This document shows, piece after piece, positions 39,128 through 48,691 of a DNA stretch of 64,000 nt (position 1 is the stretch's first letter; each line of letters starts with the position of its first letter). The DNA is from Pseudomonas sp. CHM02 (GTDB lineage: Bacteria; Pseudomonadota; Gammaproteobacteria; Pseudomonadales; Pseudomonadaceae). Where the stretch lies: assembly GCF_000612585.1 (NCBI RefSeq), contig NZ_JFCA01000025.1, forward strand, positions 40,299 to 104,298, given 5' to 3'. Under the pieces are notes generated by a model, which searched no databases, was not told where the DNA came from, and saw nothing but the letters and a program-made list of their open reading frames with translations. The translations under genes and the position numbers were made by a program.

Positions 39128-39736
39128 ATGCCTCACGCCGAGATAGCCATCGCCAGCACCCCCGCCTTGACTGCCGTTCTGTTTGGCCTGAGTGGCTGCC
39201 TGGTGGACTTCGGTTCCAGGGCACGCACCGACTCGCCCTCCCCCGACTCCCAAGCCACACCCGGCGCGCTGAAGATCCTGCGCAGCCTCAAGGAGCAAGG
39301 CGTTCCCTGCGCCTGGCTGGATGAGCTTCCCCCCTCCGTCACCACGCCTCTGGCCGCCACGCTGCCCGATTGGGTCAAGACGACATCCCCCTCGTCGATC
39401 CGATGGCCCGCCCCCCACGCCTGCTGGCAAGCCTTGATGGAGCTGAACATCGAACGCCTTGAAGGCTGCGTGCTGGTCAGCGGCGAACCGCGCCTGCTGC
39501 AATCAGGCCTTAATGCCGGGTTGTGGACCATCGGCCTGGCTTCCTGCGGCTCACTCTGTGGCATGGCCCCCGAACAATGGCTCGCGCTGAGCGAACAGGA
39601 GCGCGAGCTAAAGCGCGGCAAGGCCACTCTCGCCTTGTACGGGCTGGGCGTGCACTCGGTGATCGATCACCTGGGCGAACTCGGCACCTGCCTGGCCGAC
39701 ATCAGCCTGCGCCAGCTCAAAGGCGAGAAGCCCTGA
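39128..39736 (+). CDS. phosphonatase-like HAD-fold protein lacking the nucleophile
   Basis: A 202-residue protein whose first strand reads TAVLFGLSGCLVDFGSRAR. Phosphonoacetaldehyde hydrolases of the HAD family read AVILDWAGT-VDFGSRAP at this point, so the catalytic Asp is replaced by Gly and the following motif positions differ. The rest of the fold (LKILRSLKEQGVPCAWLDELPP; VLVSGEPRLLQSGLNAGLWTIGLASCGSLCG) is preserved. This suggests a non-catalytic relative with a binding or regulatory role. It sits between mlaA and a DUF4404 gene. Confidence 0.7.
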   Translation: MPHAEIAIASTPALTAVLFGLSGCLVDFGSRARTDSPSPDSQATPGALKILRSLKEQGVPCAWLDELPPSVTTPLAATLPDWVKTTSPSSIRWPAPHACWQALMELNIERLEGCVLVSGEPRLLQSGLNAGLWTIGLASCGSLCGMAPEQWLALSEQERELKRGKATLALYGLGVHSVIDHLGELGTCLADISLRQLKGEKP

Positions 39737-39846
39737 CACGGATCATGCACAGTCGGCGCCAGTGGATTAATCTACAGGTCAGTCCGTAGACCTTTCTCGG
39801 CGTGCCGCGGTCTATGCCAGTGCCTATCGATAAAAGGAAACACGTC

Positions 39847-40113
39847 ATGCCTGATCGCGAAAAGTTACAACAGCAGGCCGATATTGTGCGTGAGCAATTG
39901 GAGAATCATCCAGAACTGCCCGCAGAAAAACGTGAAGCGCTGGAAGAGTTGATCGCCAAGTTTGAAGTGCAACTTCAACTGGAACCCGCTACTCAGACGC
40001 CCAGCATCGCTGACGATGTGAACCGGGCGGTGGAGGGTTTTGAACTGGACCATCCGGGCATTGCCGGGACATTGCGCAATATCGTGATCACCCTGGGCAA
40101 TATCGGGATCTGA
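39847..40113 (+). CDS. DUF4404-family protein
   Basis: An 88-residue acidic, mostly helical protein (MPDREKLQQQADIVREQLEN, GIAGTLRNIVITLGNIGI) matching the DUF4404 family. Function unknown. ATG at 39847 has an AAAGGAAA site upstream. A REP pair follows. Confidence 0.78.
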   Translation: MPDREKLQQQADIVREQLENHPELPAEKREALEELIAKFEVQLQLEPATQTPSIADDVNRAVEGFELDHPGIAGTLRNIVITLGNIGI

Positions 40114-40149
40114 CGCAAACCCAAACCCAAACCCAACACAAAGTCAAAA

Positions 40150-40238
40150 TGTGGGAGCGGGCTTGCTCGCGAATGCAGTAGATCAGTCACAACATCTTTG
40201 ACTGATACTCCGCATTCGCGAGCAAGCCCGCTCCCACA
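40150..40238. repeat. REPIN (inverted REP pair)
   Basis: TGTGGGAGCGGGCTTGCTCG and its reverse complement lie between the convergent DUF4404 gene and queF. Confidence 0.9.
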
Positions 40239-40256
40239 TTGGGTTCTGAGTGAAGG

Positions 40257-41087
40257 CTACTGACGGGCCAGGCGCACGTTCTGGAACGCCACTTCTTCTG
40301 TACTGCGATACGGGTTGATATCCAACCCGCCACGTCGCACATACCGCGCATACACCGTCAACGTCTCCGGCTTCAGCAAGCGCTGCAGGTCCAGGAAGAT
40401 GCGCTCCACGCACTGCTCATGGAAGTCCGAGTGCTGGCGAAAGCTCACGATGTACTCCAGCAGGCTGGCGTGATCCAACGCGTGGCCCCGGTACTCCACC
40501 ACCACACTGCCCCAGTCCGGCTGGCTGGTCACCGGGCAGTTGGACTTGAGCAGGTGGCTGTGCACGCTCTCCTCGACAACGCGCGAGTCATCGCAACGCA
40601 GCAGTTCCGGGCGCGGGTGCTCGTAGTTGCTGACACGGATATCCAGGTCGTCGATGCACACGCCCGGCAATGCCATCACGCCTTCGGCTTCGATCTCGGC
40701 CAGGCTGCGGATGCGTACGCTCACCGGTTTGCCGGCAGCGGCACTGAGGTCGGTGCGCAGGGTCGCTTCAAGACTTGCCGTGTCGGCAAACGCGGTCTGG
40801 TTCAGCGAGTTGAGGTACAGCTTGAACGACTTGGACTCGATGATGTTCGGCGAGTCGGCCGGGATGCTGAATTCACCGATGGCCACCACTGGCTTGCCCG
40901 ACGGCAGCAGCCAGGACAGTTCGAAGCAGTTCCAGAAATCCACGCCTTTGTAAGGCAGGGTCTCGGCGCTCAGGCCCAGCTCGGCCCATTTGGCGGCACG
41001 CGGGATCGGGAACAGCAACGAAGGTGTGTAGGTGGAGATGTATTCACTGGACTTGCCCAGCGGCGAATGTTCGGCTGCGGGATGCAT
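40257..41087 (-). CDS. queF: 7-cyano-7-deazaguanine reductase QueF (long form)
   Basis: A 276-residue bimodular QueF that reduces preQ0 to preQ1 with NADPH for queuosine synthesis. The NADPH-associated [11 protein letters not shown] motif (84-94) and the catalytic [15 protein letters not shown] with Cys184 and Asp191 are present, with the E. coli-type domain arrangement. No preQ1 riboswitch was recognised in its short leader. Confidence 0.95.
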   Translation of the reverse strand: MHPAAEHSPLGKSSEYISTYTPSLLFPIPRAAKWAELGLSAETLPYKGVDFWNCFELSWLLPSGKPVVAIGEFSIPADSPNIIESKSFKLYLNSLNQTAFADTASLEATLRTDLSAAAGKPVSVRIRSLAEIEAEGVMALPGVCIDDLDIRVSNYEHPRPELLRCDDSRVVEESVHSHLLKSNCPVTSQPDWGSVVVEYRGHALDHASLLEYIVSFRQHSDFHEQCVERIFLDLQRLLKPETLTVYARYVRRGGLDINPYRSTEEVAFQNVRLARQ

Positions 41088-41156
41088 GGCGGAAACCTGG
41101 CTAAATAAACCGCGCCAGTCTACCAGCCTTTGCCCCCGCGCCTAAGCGCCAGCGGA

Positions 41157-41669
41157 TCAATCGACATTGAGCTTGCCGACCATGCCCGCCTGGTAATGCC
41201 CCGGAAGGTTGCAGGCAAACTCCAGGCCCGTGGCCTTGGTGAACGTCCAGGTCAGCTCGGCGGTTTTGCCCGGCTCGACCAACACGCTGTTGGGATCGTC
41301 GTGTTTCATCGCGCCATGGCCCATGGCGCTGTGGTCCATCTTGCCCATACCCGTGGCAGTGAGCATGCCACTGGCCTGCATCTGCAGCATTTCCTTCTGG
41401 TGCTCGGCATGCATCGCCGCGTCGCCCAGGTTGAATTCGTGCAGCAACTGGCCCTTGTTGACCAACACAAAGCGCACTGTCTCACCGGCTTTTACGTCAA
41501 TGGACTTGGGCGAAAAGGAAATGTCCTGCAGGTTCACTTCCACGGTCCGCGTGGCCTTGCTCGCAGGCGCCGCCTCGCCGAACGCATAGGCGTGGGCGGC
41601 ATCGGCCATCGCATCAAAACTCAACACCAGCAGGCAACCCGCCAACAACAGGGGTGTACGCAATGCCAT
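41157..41669 (-). CDS. exported plastocyanin/azurin-like copper protein
   Basis: A 170-residue cupredoxin with a signal peptide (MALRTPLLLAGCLLVLSFDAMA). Copper ligands appear as the His of LLHEFNLG, and the Cys, His and Met of ACNLPGHYQAGM. Between strands lies a Met/His-rich insertion (MHAEHQKEMLQMQ, GKMDHSAMGHGAMKH), a motif typical of periplasmic copper binding. Likely role: copper sequestration in the periplasm. Start at 41669 after GGAGAAGAG. It is divergent from copRS. Confidence 0.85.
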   Translation of the reverse strand: MALRTPLLLAGCLLVLSFDAMADAAHAYAFGEAAPASKATRTVEVNLQDISFSPKSIDVKAGETVRFVLVNKGQLLHEFNLGDAAMHAEHQKEMLQMQASGMLTATGMGKMDHSAMGHGAMKHDDPNSVLVEPGKTAELTWTFTKATGLEFACNLPGHYQAGMVGKLNVD

Positions 41670-41747
41670 CTCTCTTCTCCAAAAATATACCTGACTCACC
41701 TGGGCACACTCTAAGAGTGCGCCGCTGCCAGCCAGCTGACTGCTAGA

Positions 41748-41761
41748 TTACAACTTTGTCA
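41748..41761. promoter_or_regulatory. CopR/CusR-type copper box between the cupredoxin and copRS
   Basis: TTACAACTTTGTCA is an imperfect inverted repeat (TTACAA against TTGTCA) matching the TGACAA-N2-TTGTCA box of CusR/PcoR-like regulators. It is placed to control both divergent transcripts. Confidence 0.7.
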
Positions 41762-41825
41762 GGTTGCCCCCCTGCCTTGGCACCCAAGGTATAAAGCCGT
41801 CGTCACCCGTTGCCAAGAGCCGCCC

Positions 41826-42506
41826 ATGAAACTGCTGATCGTCGAAGACCAACTCAAAACCGGCCAATATCTGCGCCAGGGCCTGACGGAAGCGGGTTTT
41901 ATTACCGAACTGGTGGCCGACGGCACCAGCGGCCAGCACCTGGCACTGACCGGCGACTACGACCTGTTGATCCTCGATGTGATGCTGCCAGGCCGTGATG
42001 GTTGGCAGATCCTCCAGGCCGTGCGCAGCGCAGGCCTGGACATTCCGGTGCTGTTCCTCACCGCCCGCGACGCCGTCGAAGACCGCGTGCATGGCCTGGA
42101 ACTGGGCGCCGACGACTACCTGGTCAAACCCTTCGCCTTTTCCGAACTGCTGGCGCGGGTGCGCAGCCTGTTGCGCCGTGGCAGCAGCACGCCGCAGGAA
42201 ACCGCGCTGCAACTGGCCGACCTGCGCCTGGACCTGATCCGCCGCCGCGTCGAACGGGACGGCCAGCGCATCGACCTGACGGCCAAGGAATTTTCCTTGC
42301 TCGAACTGCTGCTGCGCCGCCAGGGCGAAGTGCTGCCCAAATCGCTGATCGCTTCCCAAGTGTGGGACATGAACTTCGACAGCGATACCAACATTATTGA
42401 AGTGGCGATCCGTCGCCTGCGCCTGAAAGTCGACGATAACTTCCCGAATAAGCTGATCCACACCGTGCGCGGCATGGGTTATGTGCTCGAGGAGCGCTTC
42501 AATTGA
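41826..42506 (+). CDS. copR: copper/heavy-metal response regulator
   Basis: A 226-residue OmpR-family regulator: receiver with Asp51 ([14 protein letters not shown]) and Lys ([15 protein letters not shown]), and a winged-helix output domain ([50 protein letters not shown]). It is of the CopR/CusR/IrlR type. The overlapping kinase gene, the nearby copper protein and the box upstream all support copper sensing. Confidence 0.92.
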   Translation: MKLLIVEDQLKTGQYLRQGLTEAGFITELVADGTSGQHLALTGDYDLLILDVMLPGRDGWQILQAVRSAGLDIPVLFLTARDAVEDRVHGLELGADDYLVKPFAFSELLARVRSLLRRGSSTPQETALQLADLRLDLIRRRVERDGQRIDLTAKEFSLLELLLRRQGEVLPKSLIASQVWDMNFDSDTNIIEVAIRRLRLKVDDNFPNKLIHTVRGMGYVLEERFN

Positions 42507-43849
42507 TCAAGCGCCTGTCCCTGACCAGCCGTCTGGCGCTGCTGTTTGCCGCGTGCACGGCCGTGGTGTCGCTGATCGCCGGCGTACTGTTCGACCGCGC
42601 CAGCGAAGCGCACTTCATTGAGCTGGACCAGCAACAGCTCGACAGCAAGTTGGTCGCACTGCGCAGCACCTTGCAGGGTGTCGACTCAGCGGATGCATTC
42701 GCCCAACGTAAGGCGCAATTGCGCGTCGAGCTCAGTCGCCAGCCCGACCTGACCCTGCGTATCACCGCGGCCGGCCAACGCTGGCTGGACGATGCGCCAA
42801 ACGTCAGCTTGCCCGACGCCCCCGGCCTGCACAGCCTGCAAAACGCCGGCACCGACTACCGGGTCTACAACGCGCCGTTGAAGGCCGACCAACCCGACTC
42901 GCCGCAACTGAGCCTGATGCTCGATATCACCCACCACCAGCACTTCCTGCAGCGCATGCAGCACCTGATCTGGCTCACCGTCGGCCTGTCTGCCCTGGCG
43001 ACCGCCCTGCTCGGCGCGTGGGCCGCCCGCAGTGGATTGCGGCCGTTGCGGCGCATGAGTGAAGTGGCCGCTGGCGTGTCGGCGCATTCCTTGACCCAGC
43101 GCCTGCCCCAGCAACACATGCCGGTGGAACTGGCCGAACTGGCCCAGGCCTTCAACGCCATGCTCGGCCGCCTGGACAATGCGTTCCAGCGCCTCTCGGC
43201 GTTCTCCGCCGACATCGCCCACGAACTGCGCACACCGCTGTCAAACCTGCTGACCCAGACCCAGGTCATTCTCACCCAGCCACGCCCGCTGGAGGATTAC
43301 CGCGAGGCGCTGCACAGCAACCTGGAGGAACTGCAATGGATGGCGCAGTTGGTCAATGACATGCTCTATCTGGCCAAGGCGGATCATGGGCTGCTGATGC
43401 CCAAGCGCGAGCCTTTGGCGCTGGCCGATGAAGTCGATGCGTTGCTGGAGTTTTTTGCGTTGTTGGCGGAAGACGGGCAGATCAGCCTGGTGCGCGAGGG
43501 CACGGCCATTACGACGGGCGACCGTGGGATGTTGCGGCGGGCACTGTCGAATCTGCTGGATAACGCGCTGCGATTTACCCCGCCAGGCGGCGAAGTGCGT
43601 GTACAAATCGAGGATGGGGTGAGGCTTTCAGTCGAGAACACCGGGGATGGCATTCCAACCGAGTTGCTGCCCCGGTTGTTTGACCGCTTCTACCGGGCCG
43701 ATCCGGCACGGCACGAAGGCAGCAGCGAGCATGCAGGGTTGGGGCTGGCGATTACCCAGTCGATTGTGCGGGCGCATGGAGGGAGGATTTATTGTGAATC
43801 CGGGACGGGGTGGACGCGGTTTGTGATTGAGTTGCCTGCTGGAGATTGA
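42503..43849 (+). CDS. copS: heavy-metal sensor histidine kinase
   Basis: A 448-residue membrane kinase: TM1 (12-30), periplasmic sensor region (about 31-155), TM2 (156-175), HAMP, dimerisation domain with His240 ([15 protein letters not shown]) and an ATPase domain ([49 protein letters not shown]). It belongs to the CusS/CopS/IrlS family. It starts with TTG overlapping the copR stop (TTGA), with GAGGAG at normal spacing. Confidence 0.9.
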   Translation: MIKRLSLTSRLALLFAACTAVVSLIAGVLFDRASEAHFIELDQQQLDSKLVALRSTLQGVDSADAFAQRKAQLRVELSRQPDLTLRITAAGQRWLDDAPNVSLPDAPGLHSLQNAGTDYRVYNAPLKADQPDSPQLSLMLDITHHQHFLQRMQHLIWLTVGLSALATALLGAWAARSGLRPLRRMSEVAAGVSAHSLTQRLPQQHMPVELAELAQAFNAMLGRLDNAFQRLSAFSADIAHELRTPLSNLLTQTQVILTQPRPLEDYREALHSNLEELQWMAQLVNDMLYLAKADHGLLMPKREPLALADEVDALLEFFALLAEDGQISLVREGTAITTGDRGMLRRALSNLLDNALRFTPPGGEVRVQIEDGVRLSVENTGDGIPTELLPRLFDRFYRADPARHEGSSEHAGLGLAITQSIVRAHGGRIYCESGTGWTRFVIELPAGD

Positions 43850-43867
43850 TGCAAGCTGTACCGGCCC

Positions 43868-43942
43868 TATCGGGGGCAAGCCCCCTCCCACAGGGTGATT
43901 TGTGAATACATTCGAAATGTGGGAGGGGGCTTGCCCCCGATA
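43868..43942. repeat. REPIN (inverted REP pair, GGGGGCTTGCCCCC subtype)
   Basis: Arms TATCGGGGGCAAGCCCCCTC and its inverse lie between the convergent copS and lolE genes. A fourth stem subtype in this window. Confidence 0.88.
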
Positions 43943-43955
43943 GCGGTCTTGAATA

Positions 43956-45200
43956 TTACGAATATCTCAGGGCATGCGCCGGTTCAATCTTCGCCGCCCG
44001 ATACGCCGGGTAAATCGTCGCCAAAAAGCTCAACACAAACCCGGCTGTGCAGATCAGCAGCACATCCCCGCCCTGCAGCTCCGAAGGCAGGTTGCTGACA
44101 AAATACACATCCGAACTGAAGATATGCTGCCCGGTGACCCGCTCTACCCAGCCCACCAGCTCACTCACGTTCAGCGCCGCGATCACGCCCAATATGCCGC
44201 CGATCAAGGTGCCGACGACACCGATCACCGTGCCCTGCACCATGAAGATCGCCATGATCTGCCGTGGCGTGGCGCCGATGGTACGCAGGATCGCGATGTC
44301 CGCGCCTTTGTCGTTCACCACCATGATCAAGGTGGCGATGATGTTGAATGCCGCCACGGCGACGATCATCAGCAACAGCAGGCCGATCATGGTCTTTTCC
44401 ATCTTCATCGCGCTGAACAGGCTGCCCTGGGTGTGGGTCCAGTCATCGGGCTTGTAGCCGGTGCCCAGGCTGGCGGCGATGTCTGACGAGACCTTGGGTG
44501 CCGCGTACAGGTCTTTCACCGCCAGGCGCACGCTTTGCACCTGGTTCGGCTGCCAATGCTGGATCTCTGCGGCGTCGGCCATGTGGATCATGGCCATGGA
44601 GCCATCCAGTTCGGCGCCGACCTTGAAGATGCCCACCACGTTCAAGCGCTGCATGCGCGGGGTGATGCCACCCGGCGCGGTGCTGATTTCCGGCACGATC
44701 AGGGTCAGCTTGTCGCCCACGTTCAAGCGGAAGCGTCGGGCGGTGATTTCGCCGACCACCACGCCGAACTCGCCAGGCTTCAGGTCATCCAGTTTGCCGC
44801 GCACGATGTGCTGGGCCACGATCGACACCTTGCCTTCCTGCTCAGGATCGATACCGCTGATCTCGATCGGCTGCATCGCGCCCTTGTAGGAGAACATGCC
44901 GTCCATCTGCGTGAAAGGGACGGCGGCCGTCACCTGCGGATTCTTCATCGCGGCGGCGGCCACGGGCTGCCAGTCGTCGATCGGGTTCACGCCAACGATG
45001 GTCGCGTGGGGCACCATGCCAAGGATGCGCGAGCTCATTTCGCGCTGGAAGCCGTTCATGACCGACAACACCACGATCATCGCCAGCACGCCCAGGGCGA
45101 GGCCGATCATCGAAGTCATCGAGATAAACGAAACAAAACGGTTACGGCGCTTGGCGCGGGTATAGCGCGTGCCGATGAAAATCGATAACGGTCTGAACAT
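43956..45200 (-). CDS. lolE: lipoprotein-releasing ABC transporter permease (LolC/LolE family, second copy)
   Basis: A 414-residue MacB/FtsX-type permease: N-terminal TM after [30 protein letters not shown], a large periplasmic domain (about 50-265) and three C-terminal TM segments ([74 protein letters not shown]). It forms the Lol complex that extracts lipoproteins from the inner membrane. The gene lies 61 bases after lolD across a terminator-like hairpin. LolE rather than LolC is assigned by gene order. Confidence 0.88.
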   Translation of the reverse strand: MFRPLSIFIGTRYTRAKRRNRFVSFISMTSMIGLALGVLAMIVVLSVMNGFQREMSSRILGMVPHATIVGVNPIDDWQPVAAAAMKNPQVTAAVPFTQMDGMFSYKGAMQPIEISGIDPEQEGKVSIVAQHIVRGKLDDLKPGEFGVVVGEITARRFRLNVGDKLTLIVPEISTAPGGITPRMQRLNVVGIFKVGAELDGSMAMIHMADAAEIQHWQPNQVQSVRLAVKDLYAAPKVSSDIAASLGTGYKPDDWTHTQGSLFSAMKMEKTMIGLLLLMIVAVAAFNIIATLIMVVNDKGADIAILRTIGATPRQIMAIFMVQGTVIGVVGTLIGGILGVIAALNVSELVGWVERVTGQHIFSSDVYFVSNLPSELQGGDVLLICTAGFVLSFLATIYPAYRAAKIEPAHALRYS

Positions 45201-45223
45201 TCGCGGGCACCGTTGAAAAAATG

Positions 45224-45251
45224 AAAAAACCCGGCGCTTGCAGCACCGGGC
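45224..45251 (-). terminator. terminator-like hairpin between lolD and lolE
   Basis: On the minus strand CCCGGTGC pairs with GCGCCGGG around TGCAA and is followed directly by six T. It stands inside the expected lolCDE operon. Confidence 0.75.
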
Positions 45252-45261
45252 TTGAAACGGG

Positions 45262-45945
45262 TCAGATGGCGACCAGATGACCTTCCTGCAAGTGCAGCAC
45301 GCGGTCCATCTGGCGGGCCATGCTCATGTCATGGGTCACCACCAGGAACGCGGTGCGCATCTGGGTGCTCAGTTCCAGCATCAAGTCCTTGATGCCCTGG
45401 GCGGTGTGGGAGTCGAGGTTGCCGGTGGGCTCGTCGAGCATCACCAGCCCTGGGTTGTTCACCAGGGCACGGGCAATCGCCACACGCTGGCGCTCGCCAC
45501 CGGACAGTTCCGCCGGCTTGTGCTCCAGGCGATGGCCGAGGCCAACACGCTCCAGCAGGGCCTGGGCGCGCTGGCGGGCTTCCGGGATCGCGGTCTTGCC
45601 GATCAGCAGCGGCATGCACACGTTCTCCAGGGCGGTGAACTCCGGCAACAGGTGGTGGAACTGGTACACAAAGCCCAGCGAACGGTTGCGCAGTTGGCCA
45701 CGGGCCTTTTCACCCAGGGCCGACAGTTCTTCACCGGCCAGCCACACGCTGCCCTGGGACGGCGTATCAAGGCCGCCCAGCAGGTTCAGCAAGGTACTTT
45801 TACCGGAACCGGAACTGCCGACGATCGCCACGCGTTCGCCTGGATGCAGTTCAAGCTGCAGGTTGGACAGCACCACCACCGATTCCGGGCCTTCCTCGTA
45901 GGATTTGCCCAGGTTGCGGCAGCTCAGGATTGCTTTTTCACTCAT
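45262..45945 (-). CDS. lolD: lipoprotein-releasing ABC transporter ATPase
   Basis: A 227-residue ABC ATPase. Walker A is GSSGSGKST, the Q-loop includes [15 protein letters not shown], the signature is [15 protein letters not shown] and Walker B is [12 protein letters not shown]; the switch His is in VVTHD. It powers LolCDE release of lipoproteins to LolA. Translation could start at ATG 45945 or at 45960, which overlaps the lolC stop; the shorter form is the usual family start. Confidence 0.93.
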   Translation of the reverse strand: MSEKAILSCRNLGKSYEEGPESVVVLSNLQLELHPGERVAIVGSSGSGKSTLLNLLGGLDTPSQGSVWLAGEELSALGEKARGQLRNRSLGFVYQFHHLLPEFTALENVCMPLLIGKTAIPEARQRAQALLERVGLGHRLEHKPAELSGGERQRVAIARALVNNPGLVMLDEPTGNLDSHTAQGIKDLMLELSTQMRTAFLVVTHDMSMARQMDRVLHLQEGHLVAI

Positions 45946-45952
45946 GCCCGAT

Positions 45953-47203
45953 TCACTCATAACGTAAGGCCTGTGCTGGCTGGGTACGTGCCGCGCGCCA
46001 GGCTGGATACAGGGTGGCAAGGAAACTCAGGACCAACGCAGCGCCGCCCACCATCAACACGTCCTGGGCCTGAACCTGGGACGGCAAGTAGTCGATGAAG
46101 TAGACGTCGGCGTTGAGAAACTTGTGGCCGATCAGGGTTTCGAGGCCGGCGATGGCGGCACTCACGTTCAACGCAGCCAGGATGCCGACGGCCGTGCCGA
46201 TCAAGGTGCCGACCACGCCGATCACGGTGCCCTGCACCATGAAGATCGCCATGATCTGTCCCGGTGTCGCGCCGAGGGTACGCAGGATGGCGATATCGCC
46301 CTTCTTGTCGTTCACCACCATCACCAGCGTGGAGATGATGTTGAAGGCGGCGACGGCGACGATCAGCAGCAACAGCAGGCCGATCATGGCTTTTTCCATG
46401 CGAATGGCCTGGTACAGGTTGCCGTGGGTACGGGTCCAGTCGCGCGCATAGTACTGGGACTCGCCCAAGTGCTGGGCGATTTCCCAGGCGCCGCGCGGTG
46501 CGTCGAACAGGTCGTTGAACTTCAGGCGCAGGCCCTGCACCTGATCCGGCTGCCAGCGATGCAGGCGGGCCAGGTCGGTGAGGTTGGTCAGGCCGAGGTA
46601 GCCGTCGATCTCGCCGGCGCCCACGTGGAAGGTGCCCACCACGGTGAAGCGCTTCATGCGCGGGAACATGCCGGCCGGGGTCACGGTGACTTCCGGCGCG
46701 ACGAAGGTCAGCTTGTCGCCGACGCCCACACCGAGCTTGGCCGCAGCCTTGTCGCCGATGACGATGCCGAAACTGCCGGGCGCCAGGTCGTCGAGTTTGC
46801 CCTGCAGCATGAACTTGTCGATGATCGAGACGTTGCGTTCCTGGGCCGGGTCGATGGCATTGAGCAGGATCTTCTGCACCTTGCCGTCATTGGTCAGCAA
46901 CCCCTGCATCTGGGTGAAGGGCGCAACCGCCAGCACCTTGGGGTTCTGCTTGACCTTGTCGGCCAGGCTCTGCCAGTCGCTGATGGGCGCATCGCCCTCG
47001 ATGGTAGCGTGGGGCACCATGCCCAGCACGCGAGTGCGCATCTCATGATCGAAGCCATTCATGACCGACAGCACCACGATCATCACGACCACGCCCAAGG
47101 CGAGCCCGATCATCGAGGTGAGGGAAATGAACGACACAAAATGATTGCGGCGCTTTGCACGGGTATAACGCGTGCCGATAAATACGAAGAGAGGTCTGAA
47201 CAT
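45953..47203 (-). CDS. lolC: lipoprotein-releasing ABC transporter permease (LolC/LolE family, first copy)
   Basis: A 416-residue permease with the same architecture as the gene at 43956: [38 protein letters not shown], periplasmic domain, and three C-terminal TM segments. The two are nearly identical in the first 40 residues and in the C-terminal TM block, and differ mainly in the periplasmic domains. It is first in the operon; its stop is adjacent to or overlaps the lolD start. Confidence 0.9.
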   Translation of the reverse strand: MFRPLFVFIGTRYTRAKRRNHFVSFISLTSMIGLALGVVVMIVVLSVMNGFDHEMRTRVLGMVPHATIEGDAPISDWQSLADKVKQNPKVLAVAPFTQMQGLLTNDGKVQKILLNAIDPAQERNVSIIDKFMLQGKLDDLAPGSFGIVIGDKAAAKLGVGVGDKLTFVAPEVTVTPAGMFPRMKRFTVVGTFHVGAGEIDGYLGLTNLTDLARLHRWQPDQVQGLRLKFNDLFDAPRGAWEIAQHLGESQYYARDWTRTHGNLYQAIRMEKAMIGLLLLLIVAVAAFNIISTLVMVVNDKKGDIAILRTLGATPGQIMAIFMVQGTVIGVVGTLIGTAVGILAALNVSAAIAGLETLIGHKFLNADVYFIDYLPSQVQAQDVLMVGGAALVLSFLATLYPAWRAARTQPAQALRYE

Positions 47204-47297
47204 GTCGGGGCTTGTTCGGAGGAAAAGAAGACGTCCCGGTGGCGGGGTCTGGTAAGCAGCTTTACACTCAGACCATTACCGTTACCTGGGGTTCGCC

Positions 47298-47882
47298 ATG
47301 TCGACATTAGATGAAGAAGAACGCCGCGAATACTACCGTATCGACGACATGATCGCACTTCAAATCAAAAGCCTGTCGGCCCCCGAAGCGGCGAGCAAGG
47401 AAGTGTTGCTGGATGATTCGCCGCTGTTCAATCTGCTCAGCGAACTGCACCTGAGTGAGTTCGAAGCCCAGCACCTGCTCCGTCAGCTCAGCGAGAAGGA
47501 TCGCACCCTCGCCGCCTTCCTGCGCGTGCAGAACAAACGCGTGGACCTGCTCAGCCAGATCATGGCGCGCGGCCTGCTGGATGAAGTCGGCGCCCCGCAG
47601 CCGGTGATCATTTCCGAAGGGGGCATCGACTTCCAGCACCCCACGCCCCTGCCGGCGGGCGCACACCTGGCGGTCAAGCTGGTGCTGATGCCCCAGGCGC
47701 TCGGCCTGCTGCTGCGCGCCCGCGTCACCCATTGCGACCCCAAGGGCACAGGCTTTGATGTGGGCACTGAATTCGAATCGATGACCGATGCCCAACGCCA
47801 ACTGCTGGCGCGCTACATCCTGCAGAAACAGGCCCAGGAACGGCGCCTGGCACGGGAACAGAGCGACGCCCAAGACACCTGA
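47298..47882 (+). CDS. PilZ-domain protein with N-terminal extension
   Basis: A 194-residue protein with an N-terminal ~95-residue helical region (SALNL-type, LLSELHLSEFEAQHLLRQLSEKDRTLAAFLRVQNKRVD) preceded by RREYYRID, and a C-terminal PilZ-like domain (VIISEGGIDFQHPTPLPAG, GFDVGTEFESMTDAQRQLLARYI). The c-di-GMP motif is partly altered (ISEGG instead of D/N-x-S-x-x-G), so ligand binding is uncertain. It diverges from lolC. Confidence 0.75.
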   Translation: MSTLDEEERREYYRIDDMIALQIKSLSAPEAASKEVLLDDSPLFNLLSELHLSEFEAQHLLRQLSEKDRTLAAFLRVQNKRVDLLSQIMARGLLDEVGAPQPVIISEGGIDFQHPTPLPAGAHLAVKLVLMPQALGLLLRARVTHCDPKGTGFDVGTEFESMTDAQRQLLARYILQKQAQERRLAREQSDAQDT

Positions 47883-47926
47883 GTTCGTATTCACACAGCC
47901 AGGACACCTGGCGCAAAGGAGCAATT

Positions 47927-48649
47927 GTGACCCTGATCTACGGCCACCGCGGTGCCAAAGGCGAAGCACCGGAAAACACCCTGACCAGCTTCCAGGAGTG
48001 CCTCAAGCACGGTGTACGCCGCTGCGAACTGGATTTGCACCTGTCCATGGACGGCGAGCTGATGGTCATCCACGACCCGACCCTCAAGCGCACCGCCGAC
48101 CGGCGCGGCAAAGTCGTCGAGTATTCGGCGGCGGACCTGGTGAAAATGGACGCACGCAAAGGCGGCCCGGGCTGGGTCAAGCCCTGCCCGATCCCACGCC
48201 TGGAAGAGCTGTTCGAAACGTGCGATTTCGATCACTGGCAATTGGAAGTCAAAAGCGCGTCGCGCACCCGCGCCGCCACCACCGTGCTGGCGATCCGCGA
48301 AATGGCCGTGCGCTTTGGCCTGATGGACAAAGTCACCGTCACCTCAAGTTCGCGGGAAGTGTTGAAAGCAGCGGTTGAACTCACCCCCGACCTGTCACGC
48401 GGCCTGGTCGCCGAATACGCCTGGCTCGACCCTTTGAAAGTCGCGCAGAACTATGGCTGTGAGATTCTGGCGTTGAACTGGACGTTGTGCACCCCTGAGC
48501 GCCTGGAAAAAGCCCAGCGCCAGGGCTTGCACGTGTCCGTGTGGACAGTCAACGAACCTGCGCTGATGCGCAGGCTCGCCGACTTCGGCGTAGATAGCCT
48601 GATTACAGACTTTCCCGGTTTGGCCACTGCCACTCTCGGGAATTACTGA
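47927..48649 (+). CDS. cytoplasmic glycerophosphodiester phosphodiesterase
   Basis: A 240-residue GDPD enzyme of the UgpQ type, without a signal peptide. TLIYGHRGAKGEAPENTLTSF (catalytic HRG and ENT), CELDLHLSMDGELMVIHD (metal-binding ExD and HD) and SLITDFPGLA fit the family. It hydrolyses glycerophosphodiesters to glycerol-3-phosphate and an alcohol. GTG start at 47927 with AAAGGAG upstream. Confidence 0.93.
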   Translation: MTLIYGHRGAKGEAPENTLTSFQECLKHGVRRCELDLHLSMDGELMVIHDPTLKRTADRRGKVVEYSAADLVKMDARKGGPGWVKPCPIPRLEELFETCDFDHWQLEVKSASRTRAATTVLAIREMAVRFGLMDKVTVTSSSREVLKAAVELTPDLSRGLVAEYAWLDPLKVAQNYGCEILALNWTLCTPERLEKAQRQGLHVSVWTVNEPALMRRLADFGVDSLITDFPGLATATLGNY

Positions 48650-48660
48650 AATCGGTCTCC

Positions 48661-48685
48661 CCGGCCGGCTCAGGCCACCGGCCGG
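48661..48685. terminator. GC-rich hairpin between the GDPD gene and sthA
   Basis: Two CCGGCCGG blocks flank nine bases, giving an 8-bp stem between convergent genes. There is no T-run, so termination activity is likely but not certain. Confidence 0.5.
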
Positions 48686-48691
48686 AGCCGC

